From: Candidatus Cloacimonetes bacterium 4572_55
GTDB lineage: Bacteria > 4572-55
Direction: 5' to 3'
Assembly (NCBI GenBank): GCA_002084765.1
Contig: NBMB01000001.1
Span: forward strand, 62,001 to 126,000
Length of the DNA stretch: 64,000 nucleotides
Shown one piece after another: positions 54,350 through 61,740 of the stretch (the first letter of the stretch is position 1; each line of letters opens with the position of its first letter). A program made the position numbers and the translations under genes. The notes beneath the pieces are model-generated. The model ran no database searches and had not been told where the DNA came from. It saw nothing but the letters and a program-made list of their open reading frames with translations.

Positions 54350-55282
54350 TCAAAGCCTGATCTGATCAAGAGGGGGTTTTGAGAAAAAACGGCCGTCCGC
54401 GGCCAATATCCGCAGCGATTGCGGTTTTAATTCCAACGAATAGACCTTCTGATTAATGACTTCTCCATCGAATTGTCCTGCACGTTCCCCCTGAATCTCG
54501 ATGCTTTCCGCGCTGAAGCGTTCGACTGACGGGGGATAATATTTCCACCCCAATCCATATTGAGCCATCGCGGAGAATTGACTCCGTTTTGTTGGGAAGA
54601 GCTGAAGTTCAATCTGACCGTCGTCGAGATAAGCTCTCGGCACAGCCGGAAATCCAAATCCGTAACAATGCCCGTTGCTGATAACCGCAGAGGAGATTTT
54701 TTCTGCGCGCAGCACATTCCTGCCGTTTATCGCCACCGATATCGTTGATTTTGGATTGCCGATATCTTTTAACATCGTTACTAACATAGCGATAGGGAAT
54801 GATAAAAAACCACCTAAACTTATTTGGTTGCGAATCGCCAACACCTTACCATCGAATCCAACGCCTGCCATGAAAGTGACATAACTGATGGTTTTGTTAT
54901 TTGTTTTTATCAAGTCCATAGCGTAAATAGATCCGGAAAATAGAGTTTCGACCGCTTTTTCGATCTTTCGTACCCCGCAAGTATAAGAAAGCGCGTTTCC
55001 AGTGCCTAAGGGCAGAATCCCCATAACCGCTGGCGAGCCGCTTTGGACCAAACCAGTAGCGACTGTGTTGACGGTTCCGTCTCCGCCAGCCGCGATTATG
55101 ACTGTATGCGCATCTGCAAGCTCCCGGGAAAGAGTCAGCGTCTCCTCGACCGAGGATGGGACATGCAGCGTATAAGGGATCGAGCCTTTCAGGTAACGAT
55201 CTTCGATCCCGAAGAATGCCCGCGCGCCGCGACCTCCCCTTGATGCGGGATTAAGGATAAAATGATAATGAGTCGGTTTCAT
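54350..55282 (-). CDS. Diacylglycerol kinase-family lipid kinase (YegS/DgkB-like)
   Basis: A 310-residue cytosolic or membrane-associated lipid kinase. FILNPASRGGRGARAF is at the N-terminus. The catalytic glycine loop is VIIAAGGDGTVNTVATGL near residues 60-77, and LPLGTGNALSYT near 92 binds ATP. A beta-sandwich C-terminal half follows (AGVGFDGKVLA). The lipid substrate cannot be predicted. It is convergent with the BirA-like gene, with 14 bases between stops. Confidence 0.92.
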   Translation of the reverse strand: MKPTHYHFILNPASRGGRGARAFFGIEDRYLKGSIPYTLHVPSSVEETLTLSRELADAHTVIIAAGGDGTVNTVATGLVQSGSPAVMGILPLGTGNALSYTCGVRKIEKAVETLFSGSIYAMDLIKTNNKTISYVTFMAGVGFDGKVLAIRNQISLGGFLSFPIAMLVTMLKDIGNPKSTISVAINGRNVLRAEKISSAVISNGHCYGFGFPAVPRAYLDDGQIELQLFPTKRSQFSAMAQYGLGWKYYPPSVERFSAESIEIQGERAGQFDGEVINQKVYSLELKPQSLRILAADGRFFSKPPLDQIRL

Positions 55283-55305
55283 CGATTATATCTCCAAGGT
55301 TTTTC

Positions 55306-55530
55306 TCATTCGGAACGTCTGCGATATTGAGACGCTTGCAAGATCAGGCGGTCAATATCGATAATCAGTTCATCTCGTTTAAAGGGTTTTACCACATAGT
55401 CGTCAGCTCCCGCGTCGTACGCCCGCAGCTTTTCCTCTTCTTGCGCCTGACCCGTCAACACAAGGATCGGTATATACTTTGTTTTCGGATTACTTTTCAA
55501 TTTTTTGCAGAATATTTTGCCCGAGATTCC
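55306..55530 (-). pseudogene. 3' half of a response-regulator receiver gene (remnant)
   Basis: From 55530 the frame reads GISGKIFCKKLKSNPKTK, then YIPILVLTGQ, GADDYVVKPFKRDELI. This is the second half of a receiver domain (alpha3 through alpha5, with the Thr and Lys positions) without the acidic pocket or phosphoacceptor Asp. An internal ATG at 55500 overlaps the upstream fragment by four bases, so a 64-residue peptide could still be made. It appears to be what remains of a second regulator after a deletion. Confidence 0.7.
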
Positions 55531-55871
55531 TCAAGCAGATGGGTGCGTTCCTCGACCATTTTTTCAAGATTTCTCTGATATTTTTCCGTTTCTTTTTGGA
55601 GCCGTCGATTCTCCTTTCCCAATTGGCGCACTTCTGTCGCGCGCGCCACGGTCTGTAGCAAAATATCGGAGTTGATTGGCTTCTTGATCCCGCTTTTTTT
55701 CGTCATCACAATGTCGATAATGATCAGATCATAAGAATTTTTCTTGATCATCGCAACCGCTTCAAAGTAGTTCGACGCGATATCGACCGAGTTATTGGCA
55801 TATTCCAACATCCGTCTAAGCGCGTCCTGGACAGTAGGTTCGTCGTCTATAATCAAAATATACGCCATCAA
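55497..55871 (-). CDS. Truncated response regulator with internal deletion and coiled-coil tail
   Basis: A 124-residue protein coupled to rlmB by a four-base overlap. It opens as a receiver (ILIIDDEPTVQDALRRML) with phosphoacceptor Asp in LIIIDIVMTKKSG. It then jumps directly to IKKPINSDILLQTVARA, the segment normally found about 35 residues later. The middle of the domain (alpha3-beta4-alpha4) is missing in frame. A coiled coil (QLGKENRRLQKETEKYQRNL) follows, and the last residues are read out of frame through the remains of the next receiver. Phosphorylation-dependent signalling is unlikely. Confidence 0.75.
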   Translation of the reverse strand: MMAYILIIDDEPTVQDALRRMLEYANNSVDIASNYFEAVAMIKKNSYDLIIIDIVMTKKSGIKKPINSDILLQTVARATEVRQLGKENRRLQKETEKYQRNLEKMVEERTHLLEESRAKYSAKN

Positions 55872-56614
55872 TTCATTAATCCCCGTCGTCGTATTTCATA
55901 CAGAGCGATCGCGGTTGCATTGGAAACATTCAAGGAAGAAACTTGCCCCCATAAGGGAATTTTGACCAGAAAGTCACACCGTTTTCTTAGAGATGGCGAC
56001 AAGTCCTGATTTTCCGCGCCGACCAAAACAACTATGGGCAAATCATGGAAATCGGTTTTATAGATATCGCCGGACGCGCTGGTAGAGAGACCCAGGATCC
56101 AGAATCCGCTTTTTTTAAGCCGATCCAATGCGGTGATCAGATTCATGCGGACTATCGGCATATGAGCTACCGCTCCCGCGGATGTCTTAAAAACAGTGGT
56201 CGTGATTCCCGCAGCGTTATGGCGAGGAATAATCGCTCCCGACGCGCCAACCGCAACCCCAGTGCGGATAATCGCGCCCAGATTGTGCACGTCCTGCACT
56301 CCGTCCATAGCTAAAATTATGGGGGAAATGTCGCCGTCTAACGACACAATCTCGTCAAGGTCCGCGTAATGAATCGATGAGATTTGCGCGGCAACGCCTT
56401 GATGATTCACCTTTTGTTCAAAAAGACGGCTTAATTTCGCAGATGGAACAAATTGGAAAGGAACGCCCCGAGAGCGAGCTTCCGACTTGATCTCGTCGAT
56501 AATTTTTCCGCCGGCAGTTTCCAGAATAAACACCTTTTCCAGTGACATACCAAGAGATTTTAAACTTTCCAGTATTGGAATTCTCCCAAAAATAAATTCC
56601 TTTTGAGTAGACAT
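55868..56614 (-). CDS. rlmB: 23S rRNA 2'-O-methyltransferase RlmB (TrmH/SpoU family)
   Basis: A 248-residue SPOUT methyltransferase. The N-terminal substrate-binding domain begins FIFGRIPILESL. The knot motifs are MDGVQDVHNLGAIIRTGVA near residue 105, LVGAENQDLSP near 198 and IPLWGQVSSLNVSNATAIAL near 219. The family methylates G2251 of 23S rRNA in E. coli; related TrmH enzymes have other targets. GGAGGA precedes the ATG. Confidence 0.93.
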   Translation of the reverse strand: MSTQKEFIFGRIPILESLKSLGMSLEKVFILETAGGKIIDEIKSEARSRGVPFQFVPSAKLSRLFEQKVNHQGVAAQISSIHYADLDEIVSLDGDISPIILAMDGVQDVHNLGAIIRTGVAVGASGAIIPRHNAAGITTTVFKTSAGAVAHMPIVRMNLITALDRLKKSGFWILGLSTSASGDIYKTDFHDLPIVVLVGAENQDLSPSLRKRCDFLVKIPLWGQVSSLNVSNATAIALYEIRRRGLMN

Positions 56615-56624
56615 GTAATCCTCC

Positions 56625-57197
56625 TTAATGAGGTGGCAACCGCCGAGTTAAATATTCAACGACAATCAACCAAATCCCCAGTAATAAAATATTGATCGGT
56701 TTGTGAAAAACGTAAAAAGAAATAATCGAAATGATGAGCAAGAGACCAAAATTTTCCATGACATTCAACATCAGGTTGCCCATTTTCTCTTTGGCAAATT
56801 TGCCGATAAAGCGCATATCCGCAAGATCGGCTGATAAAAAGATGAGCAGCGATATGACAAAATAGCCAAAAAATAAAAAAGTGAGAAATGCGCCCGATAA
56901 AATATTTGCTCCCCGGACAAGGGATAAATAGGTGTTCAATATGACCAGGGAACCGGCCATATCGCCAAAAATACTTTCGTGTTTGTCCCGGACATCAAAA
57001 TCGCCGATCACGATAATCTTATCCCGACTCTGATCGAGAATCTGGTCCTCCGGGAGCATTAAAAAATAGCCCAGGTGAAATGTTACATTGGATAATTTTT
57101 TCTTATCACCCTGTTGATAGACCAAATCCTTGTCCTCGATCAGCAAAGCTGGGGTAATGCAATTCAGGCTCCATTTCCCGTTCATACGGTAATGCAA
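56625..57197 (-). pseudogene. C-terminal part of a CHASE2-type sensor (frameshifted from its N-terminal part)
   Basis: A 190-residue frame starting at a TTG. It contains GKWSLNCITPALLIEDKDL, KIIVIGDFDVRDKHESIFGD and GSLVILNTYLSLVRGANI, which resemble the end of a periplasmic CHASE2 domain. Two or three membrane helices and a basic end follow. Upstream of the TTG the same frame continues as HNAVYKKHF, and the preceding frame of the neighbouring ORF (MKFRLHYQANMKTVPLIMYE) joins it smoothly if one T is added to the T5 run at 57227-57231. No kinase, cyclase or phosphatase output domain is attached. Confidence 0.6.
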
Positions 57198-57640
57198 AAA
57201 GTGCTTCTTATAAACCGCGTTGTGGATTTTTCATACATAATTAGCGGGACGGTTTTCATATTCGCCTGATAATGCAGCCGGAATTTCATAAAAGATCCGG
57301 CGTCATCGGCGGTGGTATAATCCGCCAGCCCGATCGACGGCCCGCTGACCGGCTGGTTGGATAATGAAACGCCGCTCTCCCACTCCTGCCGGGTCATTGC
57401 CAGTGCTTCGATAGGCTCGAAAACCGCGCATATTGCATCCGAAATGATGTTGATTCTTTGCCAGTAACTTTTATCGGCAAAATCGTCAGAAATAACGACA
57501 ACATCGATATCGCTGTCCTCTCGCGCCGTTCCCGCTGCCTGTGAACCGTAGAGGATTAGCTTATTGACTCGTATCCCGTTTGCGGTTTCCAACGCTTGTT
57601 TAAACCGGCATAGGATGTCTAAAATTGTGTTTTTATCCAT
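57182..57640 (-). CDS. MNT-type nucleotidyltransferase fused to part of a CHASE2 domain (chimera)
   Basis: A 152-residue frame with GAGAGG before the ATG. Residues 1 to about 97 are a minimal nucleotidyltransferase, with LILYGSQAAGTAREDSDIDV carrying the GS-x-SDxD signature used by MNT antitoxins. From about residue 100 the sequence changes to CHASE2-like (PSIGLADYTTADDAG, MKFRLHYQANMKTVPLIMYE) and then runs out of frame to a stop at 57182. A toxin partner (HEPN) is not adjacent. This looks like an MNT gene joined to a 5'-truncated CHASE2 gene. Confidence 0.72.
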   Translation of the reverse strand: MDKNTILDILCRFKQALETANGIRVNKLILYGSQAAGTAREDSDIDVVVISDDFADKSYWQRINIISDAICAVFEPIEALAMTRQEWESGVSLSNQPVSGPSIGLADYTTADDAGSFMKFRLHYQANMKTVPLIMYEKSTTRFIRSTFCITV

Positions 57641-57658
57641 TTAGCCTCTCGTTCATCC

Positions 57659-59086
57659 CTACTCCAAAACCAGCGGGAAATCCTGCCCATCGTGGCGGGT
57701 AGTCGGGTATTGCTCCTGGCCTTTGTATTGTTTGGCGATTTTCGGGGTTTCATTTTCGATATAGAGACCCAACTCCTTGACCGTGACCTGGCCGTCTTTG
57801 AGCATGTCGGCCTCTCCTTGCAGACCTTTCAGCAGGACATAGGTGAAAACGCCATGTCCCAACTGCGCAAACTCGCTGGCATATTGCTCGCTTCCCGATG
57901 ATGCCAGAACATGAACCCCCACATTGCGGGCCAATTGAGCCAGTGCCTTTTCCTCAGCCGCGCCGCGAACCGCCAACAGATCCGCTGCTGCGCCGGAATG
58001 GCAAGCATCCATGATGACCAATACCTTTTTGGCTGGAATAGCGGTCAACTTCTGCTGCATGTCATTGACAAAGGTGGCGTCCCGGTCTAACTTCGCCCGA
58101 TCATAGAGTTTGATATTTTCGGTGGTCACAAAATAGTAGCGGTTATCCACGATGGAGCCGTGCCCGGCATAGTAGAGGGTAAACACATCCTCCGGGTTGG
58201 CTTTGGCTGCAATCTGGTCTAAGGTCGTGAGTATGTTTTCGCGGGTGGCTTCGGTATCATATAGCGTGGTAACGTTGACATCGGTAAATAAGCGGCTGCT
58301 TTTAGCCCGGATGACCTCGACAAAACTTTCGGCGTCTGTCCGGGCATAGTTGAGCTTGAGTTGAGGATTCTTGTATTCATCGATGCCGATAGCCAGAACA
58401 TGAGAGACCGCCTCCCGCACTGCGCCGCTAAAATGGACATCCAGCTTATGGCCCCGCGATTCCACCCGTTCCGCGCTAAAGGCCGAGGCCACAAAGGTAT
58501 TATCGCCCACTCCGAGGGAGACTGTATAGGTCTTGATCAGGCAGTCGCCGTCCTGTCGTTCATTGCTCGTATCCGGGATGCGCTTTTTGTTATGCAGCAA
58601 CTTGACTTCATCAATCCCGCCGCCTTTGTTGCAGACCTTGACCTGTATTTCGATCTCACGCTGCTGCATCTTTTCGCCGACAACCGGGGAGATGATTTCT
58701 ACCGTTGGCGGCGGAGAGTTGTTGAGTTGTTCTCCGGCGTCGATATCCGGCAGTTCGCCGCCGCTCATGACTGTTGCCAGCAGTCCGGGGTGATAGAATG
58801 TCTCGAAGAATTGATCCAGTTCAATGACCTCGGTGCCCCTGACAAAGTGGACGTAATCTTTGGTGCCTTCGGAGCAGTCGAAATAGCCGTTGGGGGTGGT
58901 GACTGCCCAGTCGTTTTCGCCTACTGAAATTAGTGTGGCGAGTTCTTTGTCACTGTGGATACCCCATAGTTTTACTGTGCCATCATAACTGCTTGAAGCG
59001 AGTTGCTTGCCGCCCGGGCTGAAACTGACGCTACTAACCCACTCACTATGCCCGGTTAAGACGCGAATTTTCTGCCCCGATGCCAC
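57659..59086 (-). CDS. WD40 - caspase-like (peptidase C14) protein, frameshifted near its 5' end
   Basis: The open frame from a GTG at 59086 codes for 475 residues, but the gene probably starts at 59282: a signal-peptide frame begins there and joins if one C is removed from the C4 run at 59178-59181. The joined product reads VVKMGHTDGVKSVCFSP. Two WD40 blades remain (SGSFDNTIKLWNVASG upstream and SSYDGTVKLWG). An Ig-like segment and a caspase domain follow, with His in FTLYYAGHGS and Cys in VLVIMDACHSGAA. The signal peptide implies a periplasmic or surface caspase. Most family members carry many more blades, so an internal loss is likely. Confidence 0.85.
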   Translation of the reverse strand: MASGQKIRVLTGHSEWVSSVSFSPGGKQLASSSYDGTVKLWGIHSDKELATLISVGENDWAVTTPNGYFDCSEGTKDYVHFVRGTEVIELDQFFETFYHPGLLATVMSGGELPDIDAGEQLNNSPPPTVEIISPVVGEKMQQREIEIQVKVCNKGGGIDEVKLLHNKKRIPDTSNERQDGDCLIKTYTVSLGVGDNTFVASAFSAERVESRGHKLDVHFSGAVREAVSHVLAIGIDEYKNPQLKLNYARTDAESFVEVIRAKSSRLFTDVNVTTLYDTEATRENILTTLDQIAAKANPEDVFTLYYAGHGSIVDNRYYFVTTENIKLYDRAKLDRDATFVNDMQQKLTAIPAKKVLVIMDACHSGAAADLLAVRGAAEEKALAQLARNVGVHVLASSGSEQYASEFAQLGHGVFTYVLLKGLQGEADMLKDGQVTVKELGLYIENETPKIAKQYKGQEQYPTTRHDGQDFPLVLE

Positions 59087-59168
59087 ATTCCACAGTTTAA
59101 TGGTGTTATCAAAACTGCCTGAAGCAAGCAGTTTGTCGTCCGGGCTAAAGCAAACGCTTTTTACACCG

Positions 59169-59282
59169 TCAGTATGTCCCCATCTTCACCACCGTCTCCA
59201 ACGGCAACTCCTCCGCCACAGCCACGCCAAGCATAATGGGCAAGCAAATAATCAAAACAGCAAATGATTTAAAAGAAAACAT
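59169..59282 (-). CDS. Signal-peptide leader of the caspase gene (leader copy 1)
   Basis: The ATG at 59282 has GGGAGG at a normal distance. The 37-residue frame encodes MFSFKSFAVLIICLPIMLG followed by VAVAEELPLETVVKMG, then leaves frame at the C4 run (59178-59181) and stops. It is the true 5' end of the caspase gene at 57659. Two further copies of the same leader lie at 60087 and 62568. Confidence 0.7.
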   Translation of the reverse strand: MFSFKSFAVLIICLPIMLGVAVAEELPLETVVKMGTY

Positions 59283-59369
59283 ATACAACCTCCCGGGGAA
59301 GTTAAATTTTGAATTTTTTGATGTTTTTCAAGTGATTTCATATGTTCGTAAATCTCGCTCCCACTCCCT

Positions 59370-59765
59370 TTACGGAGGAACATGGTTTTTTAATGCCACA
59401 ACGAATTCTCTGGCTTTCCGCCATGTATCAAGGGCCTGTTCGGCACTAATTTTTTTCATAACCCGGTAATCGGATTTTTGCCTGAGTTCAAACGCTTTGT
59501 GAAAATTTTTGGACAATTCTTTAGGGAACACCCCTTTTAAGACAAATTCCGTATCGAATAAGCTGATGACCCCGGTATGTTTGGACGGGGTTTTGGTCTG
59601 GCACTGCAGCAGGGCAAGCGCGGCATAAAACATGGCATAATATGACCGATTGACTATGCTTTGCGGACTGCGTTGGCCATCGATCAAGAATTTGGCGTCA
59701 GCTAAAGCGGTATCGGCTTGTTCCATACGATATTGAATCAGAATGCGAATGTCATCTTCTTTCAT
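59370..59765 (-). CDS. HEPN-domain protein (probable toxin of HEPN/MNT pair)
   Basis: The ATG at 59765 overlaps the MNT stop by four bases and is preferred to an upstream frame start that lies within the MNT gene. The protein has 131 residues, all helical: YRMEQADTALADAKFLIDG, then the HEPN signature NRSYYAMFYAALALLQ, then SKHTGVISLFD and FELRQKSDYR. HEPN proteins are often RNases neutralised by their MNT partner through AMPylation. A partial, internally deleted copy of this gene lies at 60617. Confidence 0.88.
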   Translation of the reverse strand: MKEDDIRILIQYRMEQADTALADAKFLIDGQRSPQSIVNRSYYAMFYAALALLQCQTKTPSKHTGVISLFDTEFVLKGVFPKELSKNFHKAFELRQKSDYRVMKKISAEQALDTWRKAREFVVALKNHVPP

Positions 59766-60085
59766 ACGACCACACCTTCCTTCCGAATCGCCCGGGCTAA
59801 CAGGGAATGCCGCTCCGGGCCGTCTTCCCACTCATGGCGCGACATGATGACGGGCATGATAACCACCTCTTCCCTGATGCCGGCTTCCCAGGCGCAATCG
59901 CTGATCATATCTTCAATTTGGGAGGTTAGCGGATCCGGGGTAATAATTAGAATATCCATATCAGAGTCAGGGTCCGCATCTCCACGCGCCCGGGAGCCAA
60001 ATAAGATGAAGCGTTCCACACAAATTTTTCTCGCAACATTTTTTTTAAATTGATCTATTAGATTTTGATCGAATCGGCTTATCAT
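59762..60085 (-). CDS. MNT-domain nucleotidyltransferase (probable antitoxin)
   Basis: A 107-residue protein. FILFGSRARGDADPDSDMDI near residues 26-45 has the GSxARG and DxD pattern of minimal nucleotidyltransferases. It is coupled to the HEPN gene by an ATGA overlap. The start lies one base after the stop of a leader-like frame (60087-60188), so translation may be coupled to it. A 38-base piece almost identical to its GSRARG-coding part recurs at 61741-61778. Confidence 0.88.
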   Translation of the reverse strand: MISRFDQNLIDQFKKNVARKICVERFILFGSRARGDADPDSDMDILIITPDPLTSQIEDMISDCAWEAGIREEVVIMPVIMSRHEWEDGPERHSLLARAIRKEGVVV

Positions 60086-60086
60086 T

Positions 60087-60188
60087 TTATCCCTCGGCGT
60101 AAAGCATCATGGGCAGGCAAATAACCAAAACAGCAACCGATTTGATAGAAAATATGTGTTGATAAATTGCGTCATCATTTATAAACAT
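60087..60188 (-). pseudogene. Degenerate signal-peptide leader (leader copy 2)
   Basis: The frame reads HIFSIKSVAVLVICLPMMLY then AEG and TAA one base before the MNT start. It matches leader copy 1 in sequence (KSxAVLxICLPxML). The codon aligned with the leader-1 ATG is ATA here. The frame is open from an ATG at 60188 inside the end of the RelE remnant. It appears to be a stump of a second secreted gene whose body was replaced by the HEPN/MNT pair. Confidence 0.6.
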
Positions 60189-60333
60189 CTCCCCGCGGGC
60201 AAATCCTAGCAACCAGCATCTTAATCAGCATTCGGTATTTGCCAATGCGAATACGAAACACATCGCTTTCCTTCTCCACCGGTTTTATATCAATCCGTTC
60301 TTTGTTCATGAATCTTTTCAGTATATGATCCAT
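60175..60333 (-). pseudogene. RelE/ParE-type toxin remnant
   Basis: A 52-residue frame ends VFRIRIGKYRMLIKMLVARI followed by CPRGDVYK, the C-terminal strands of RelE-fold toxins. The N-terminal strand and first helix are in another frame (WQIEFSKK just after the antitoxin stop), with no usable start codon. It is therefore a start-less, frameshifted toxin next to an intact antitoxin. Confidence 0.65.
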
Positions 60334-60348
60334 TTTTCTTGGAAAATT

Positions 60349-60555
60349 CTATTTGCCAAACGGCCATTTGATCGCTCCTCCCTGGTGCAACTGGTCTTCA
60401 GCAGTTATGAGTGCCTCGCGTTCGGCACTGCTCAAGGGCTCGGTTTCACTTTCGATAAAAACGCGGTCAAAGATTTCGTCTTTTGCCTCTCTATCCATAT
60501 TCTTCAGCAAATCAATTAAGGCCCCAAGCGAAATATTAATCGTTTTTAAAGGCAT
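60349..60555 (-). CDS. Small antitoxin-like protein upstream of the RelE remnant
   Basis: A 68-residue protein with a strong site (AAAGGAGGATAAA) before the ATG. It is helical and acidic (LGALIDLLKNMDREAKDEIF, SSAEREALITAEDQLHQGG) and ends WPFGK. Size, charge and position directly upstream of a RelE-fold remnant suggest a type II antitoxin; the family is not recognised. Confidence 0.6.
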   Translation of the reverse strand: MPLKTINISLGALIDLLKNMDREAKDEIFDRVFIESETEPLSSAEREALITAEDQLHQGGAIKWPFGK

Positions 60556-60616
60556 TTTATCCTCCTTTCAATCAAGTTGATTTAATAATTTACGAATCAT
60601 GGCACTATAAATATAA

Positions 60617-60702
60617 TTACGGAAGAACTTGATTTTTTAATGCCGTCACGAATTCTTTGGATTTCTGCCATGTATCAAGGGCTTGTTCCATACGATATTG
60701 AA
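60617..60702 (-). pseudogene. HEPN gene remnant with an internal deletion
   Basis: The frame RIQYRMEQALDTWQKSKEF followed by VTALKNQVLP and TAA joins the start of the HEPN protein (IRILIQYRMEQA) directly to its last 20 residues (EQALDTWRKAREFVVALKN). The shared GAACAAGC/GAACAGGC bases mark the junction. At its 5' end it switches to the FecR-like sequence at a shared GGATTC/TGATTC word. About 100 residues are missing. Confidence 0.75.
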
Positions 60703-60721
60703 TCCGGTATGGCCCCGCTTC

Positions 60722-61164
60722 TCACCCGGGGCTCTTGCGGGATGGGAACATAAAACTCTTTAAAAAATCGACAAATTTACGCCACCCGGTCGGTTCCGCA
60801 GTATCTTCGATCTCCTTATTAAGCCATTGCCGAACCATTTGCCGATTGGGCTGGCCATAAAACTCGCTTAAAAAAGCAGCATCTCTTCTTCAAGGGCTGC
60901 CATATCAGTCAACTCCAGGCGGTCAATCAGCAACTGCGTCTCGGTTAGAAGCTGCTCCTCATCCGGGAAGACCGGGTTAAAATCGGCAATCTTAGCATTT
61001 TTGGGATCGGCCTTCGGATTATAATAGTAAATCACCATATTCTCGGCTTCATTCGGGTCGATCCGCACGCTGTCTGCCTGATAGATCGAGGCGTCGATAA
61101 TAAGCGTATCGCCCACCGAGGGTATTTTTAGCGTCAGCCATCGATCCTGGTAATAAAATCCCAT
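60722..61164 (-). pseudogene. 3' part of a FecR-like/secreted protein pseudogene
   Basis: This continues the frame of 61641-61180 after its TGA. It reads GFYYQDRWLTLKIPSVGDTL, then DPKNAKIADFNPVFPDEEQL and MAALEEEMLLF before a stop at 60868. Adding one T to the six-base run at 60870-60875 restores LSEFYGQPNRQMVRQWL and continues to TGWRKFVDFLKSFMFPSRK, stop at 60722. The last segment duplicates TGWREFSGFVKNCMFPSRK of the upstream half. The 98-residue intact frame is 60868-61164. Confidence 0.6.
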
Positions 61165-61179
61165 CTTAAAATAGGTTGT

Positions 61180-61641
61180 TCACGATAGCGGATACACCTC
61201 CGGATCGATCCAAATCTTTTCCGTGTCCAAAATCAAAAAGGCATCACATGAGAGATAGGCAGACAGAGAATCGGAAAATGTAGCGGCGGAATCCGGTATG
61301 GCCCCGCCTCTCGTCCCGGCACTCTTGCGGGATGGGAACATGCAGTTTTTTACAAAACCAGAGAACTCGCGCCAACCGGTCGATTTTTCCTCACCCTTGG
61401 GCTCCCGAAGTGTCTCGCGGCCATTCTTGCCCAATACGCAGGCTTTCGCATTCTCGAGTGTAATGATCACTTTTTCGTCGGCATGAATTCGATCGCCGCG
61501 TTTTAATGTGTCCTTAGTCGCTTCCCGTATAATAATGCCGTTTACATGCACCACGTAAAGTGAGTCAGCCTGCTCAGCGTTTAATTGAAAATATACAAAT
61601 AGGTTTAGTAAAAAAACGAGGATGAAAGACCATAATTTCAT
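61180..61641 (-). pseudogene. 5' part of a secreted FecR-like protein, ended by an in-frame TGA
   Basis: A 153-residue frame with a signal peptide (KLWSFILVFLLNLFVYFQLN). A FecR-like strand pattern follows (YVVHVNGIIIREATKDTLKR, GDRIHADEKVIITLENAKAC). It stops at TGA 61180-61182, five codons before the next ATG in the same frame, and the reading continues beyond without change of frame. A single point change would restore one protein of about 300 residues. It lies in the FecR/caspase/CHASE2 cluster. Confidence 0.62.
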
Positions 61642-61740
61642 ATTTATTCTCTCCGGTTAATCCTTGAATTGACATATAACATATAGTGAAGTTGACAAAT
61701 TTCTATGAAGCGTCGTATTTTTTAGCCGCAACTCTTCATA

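Noticed and set aside
61180-61182. TGA recoding (as in some candidate phyla) or selenocysteine
   Set aside because: Other genes of the window end correctly at TGA, there is no SECIS-like element evident, and the gene is otherwise damaged.
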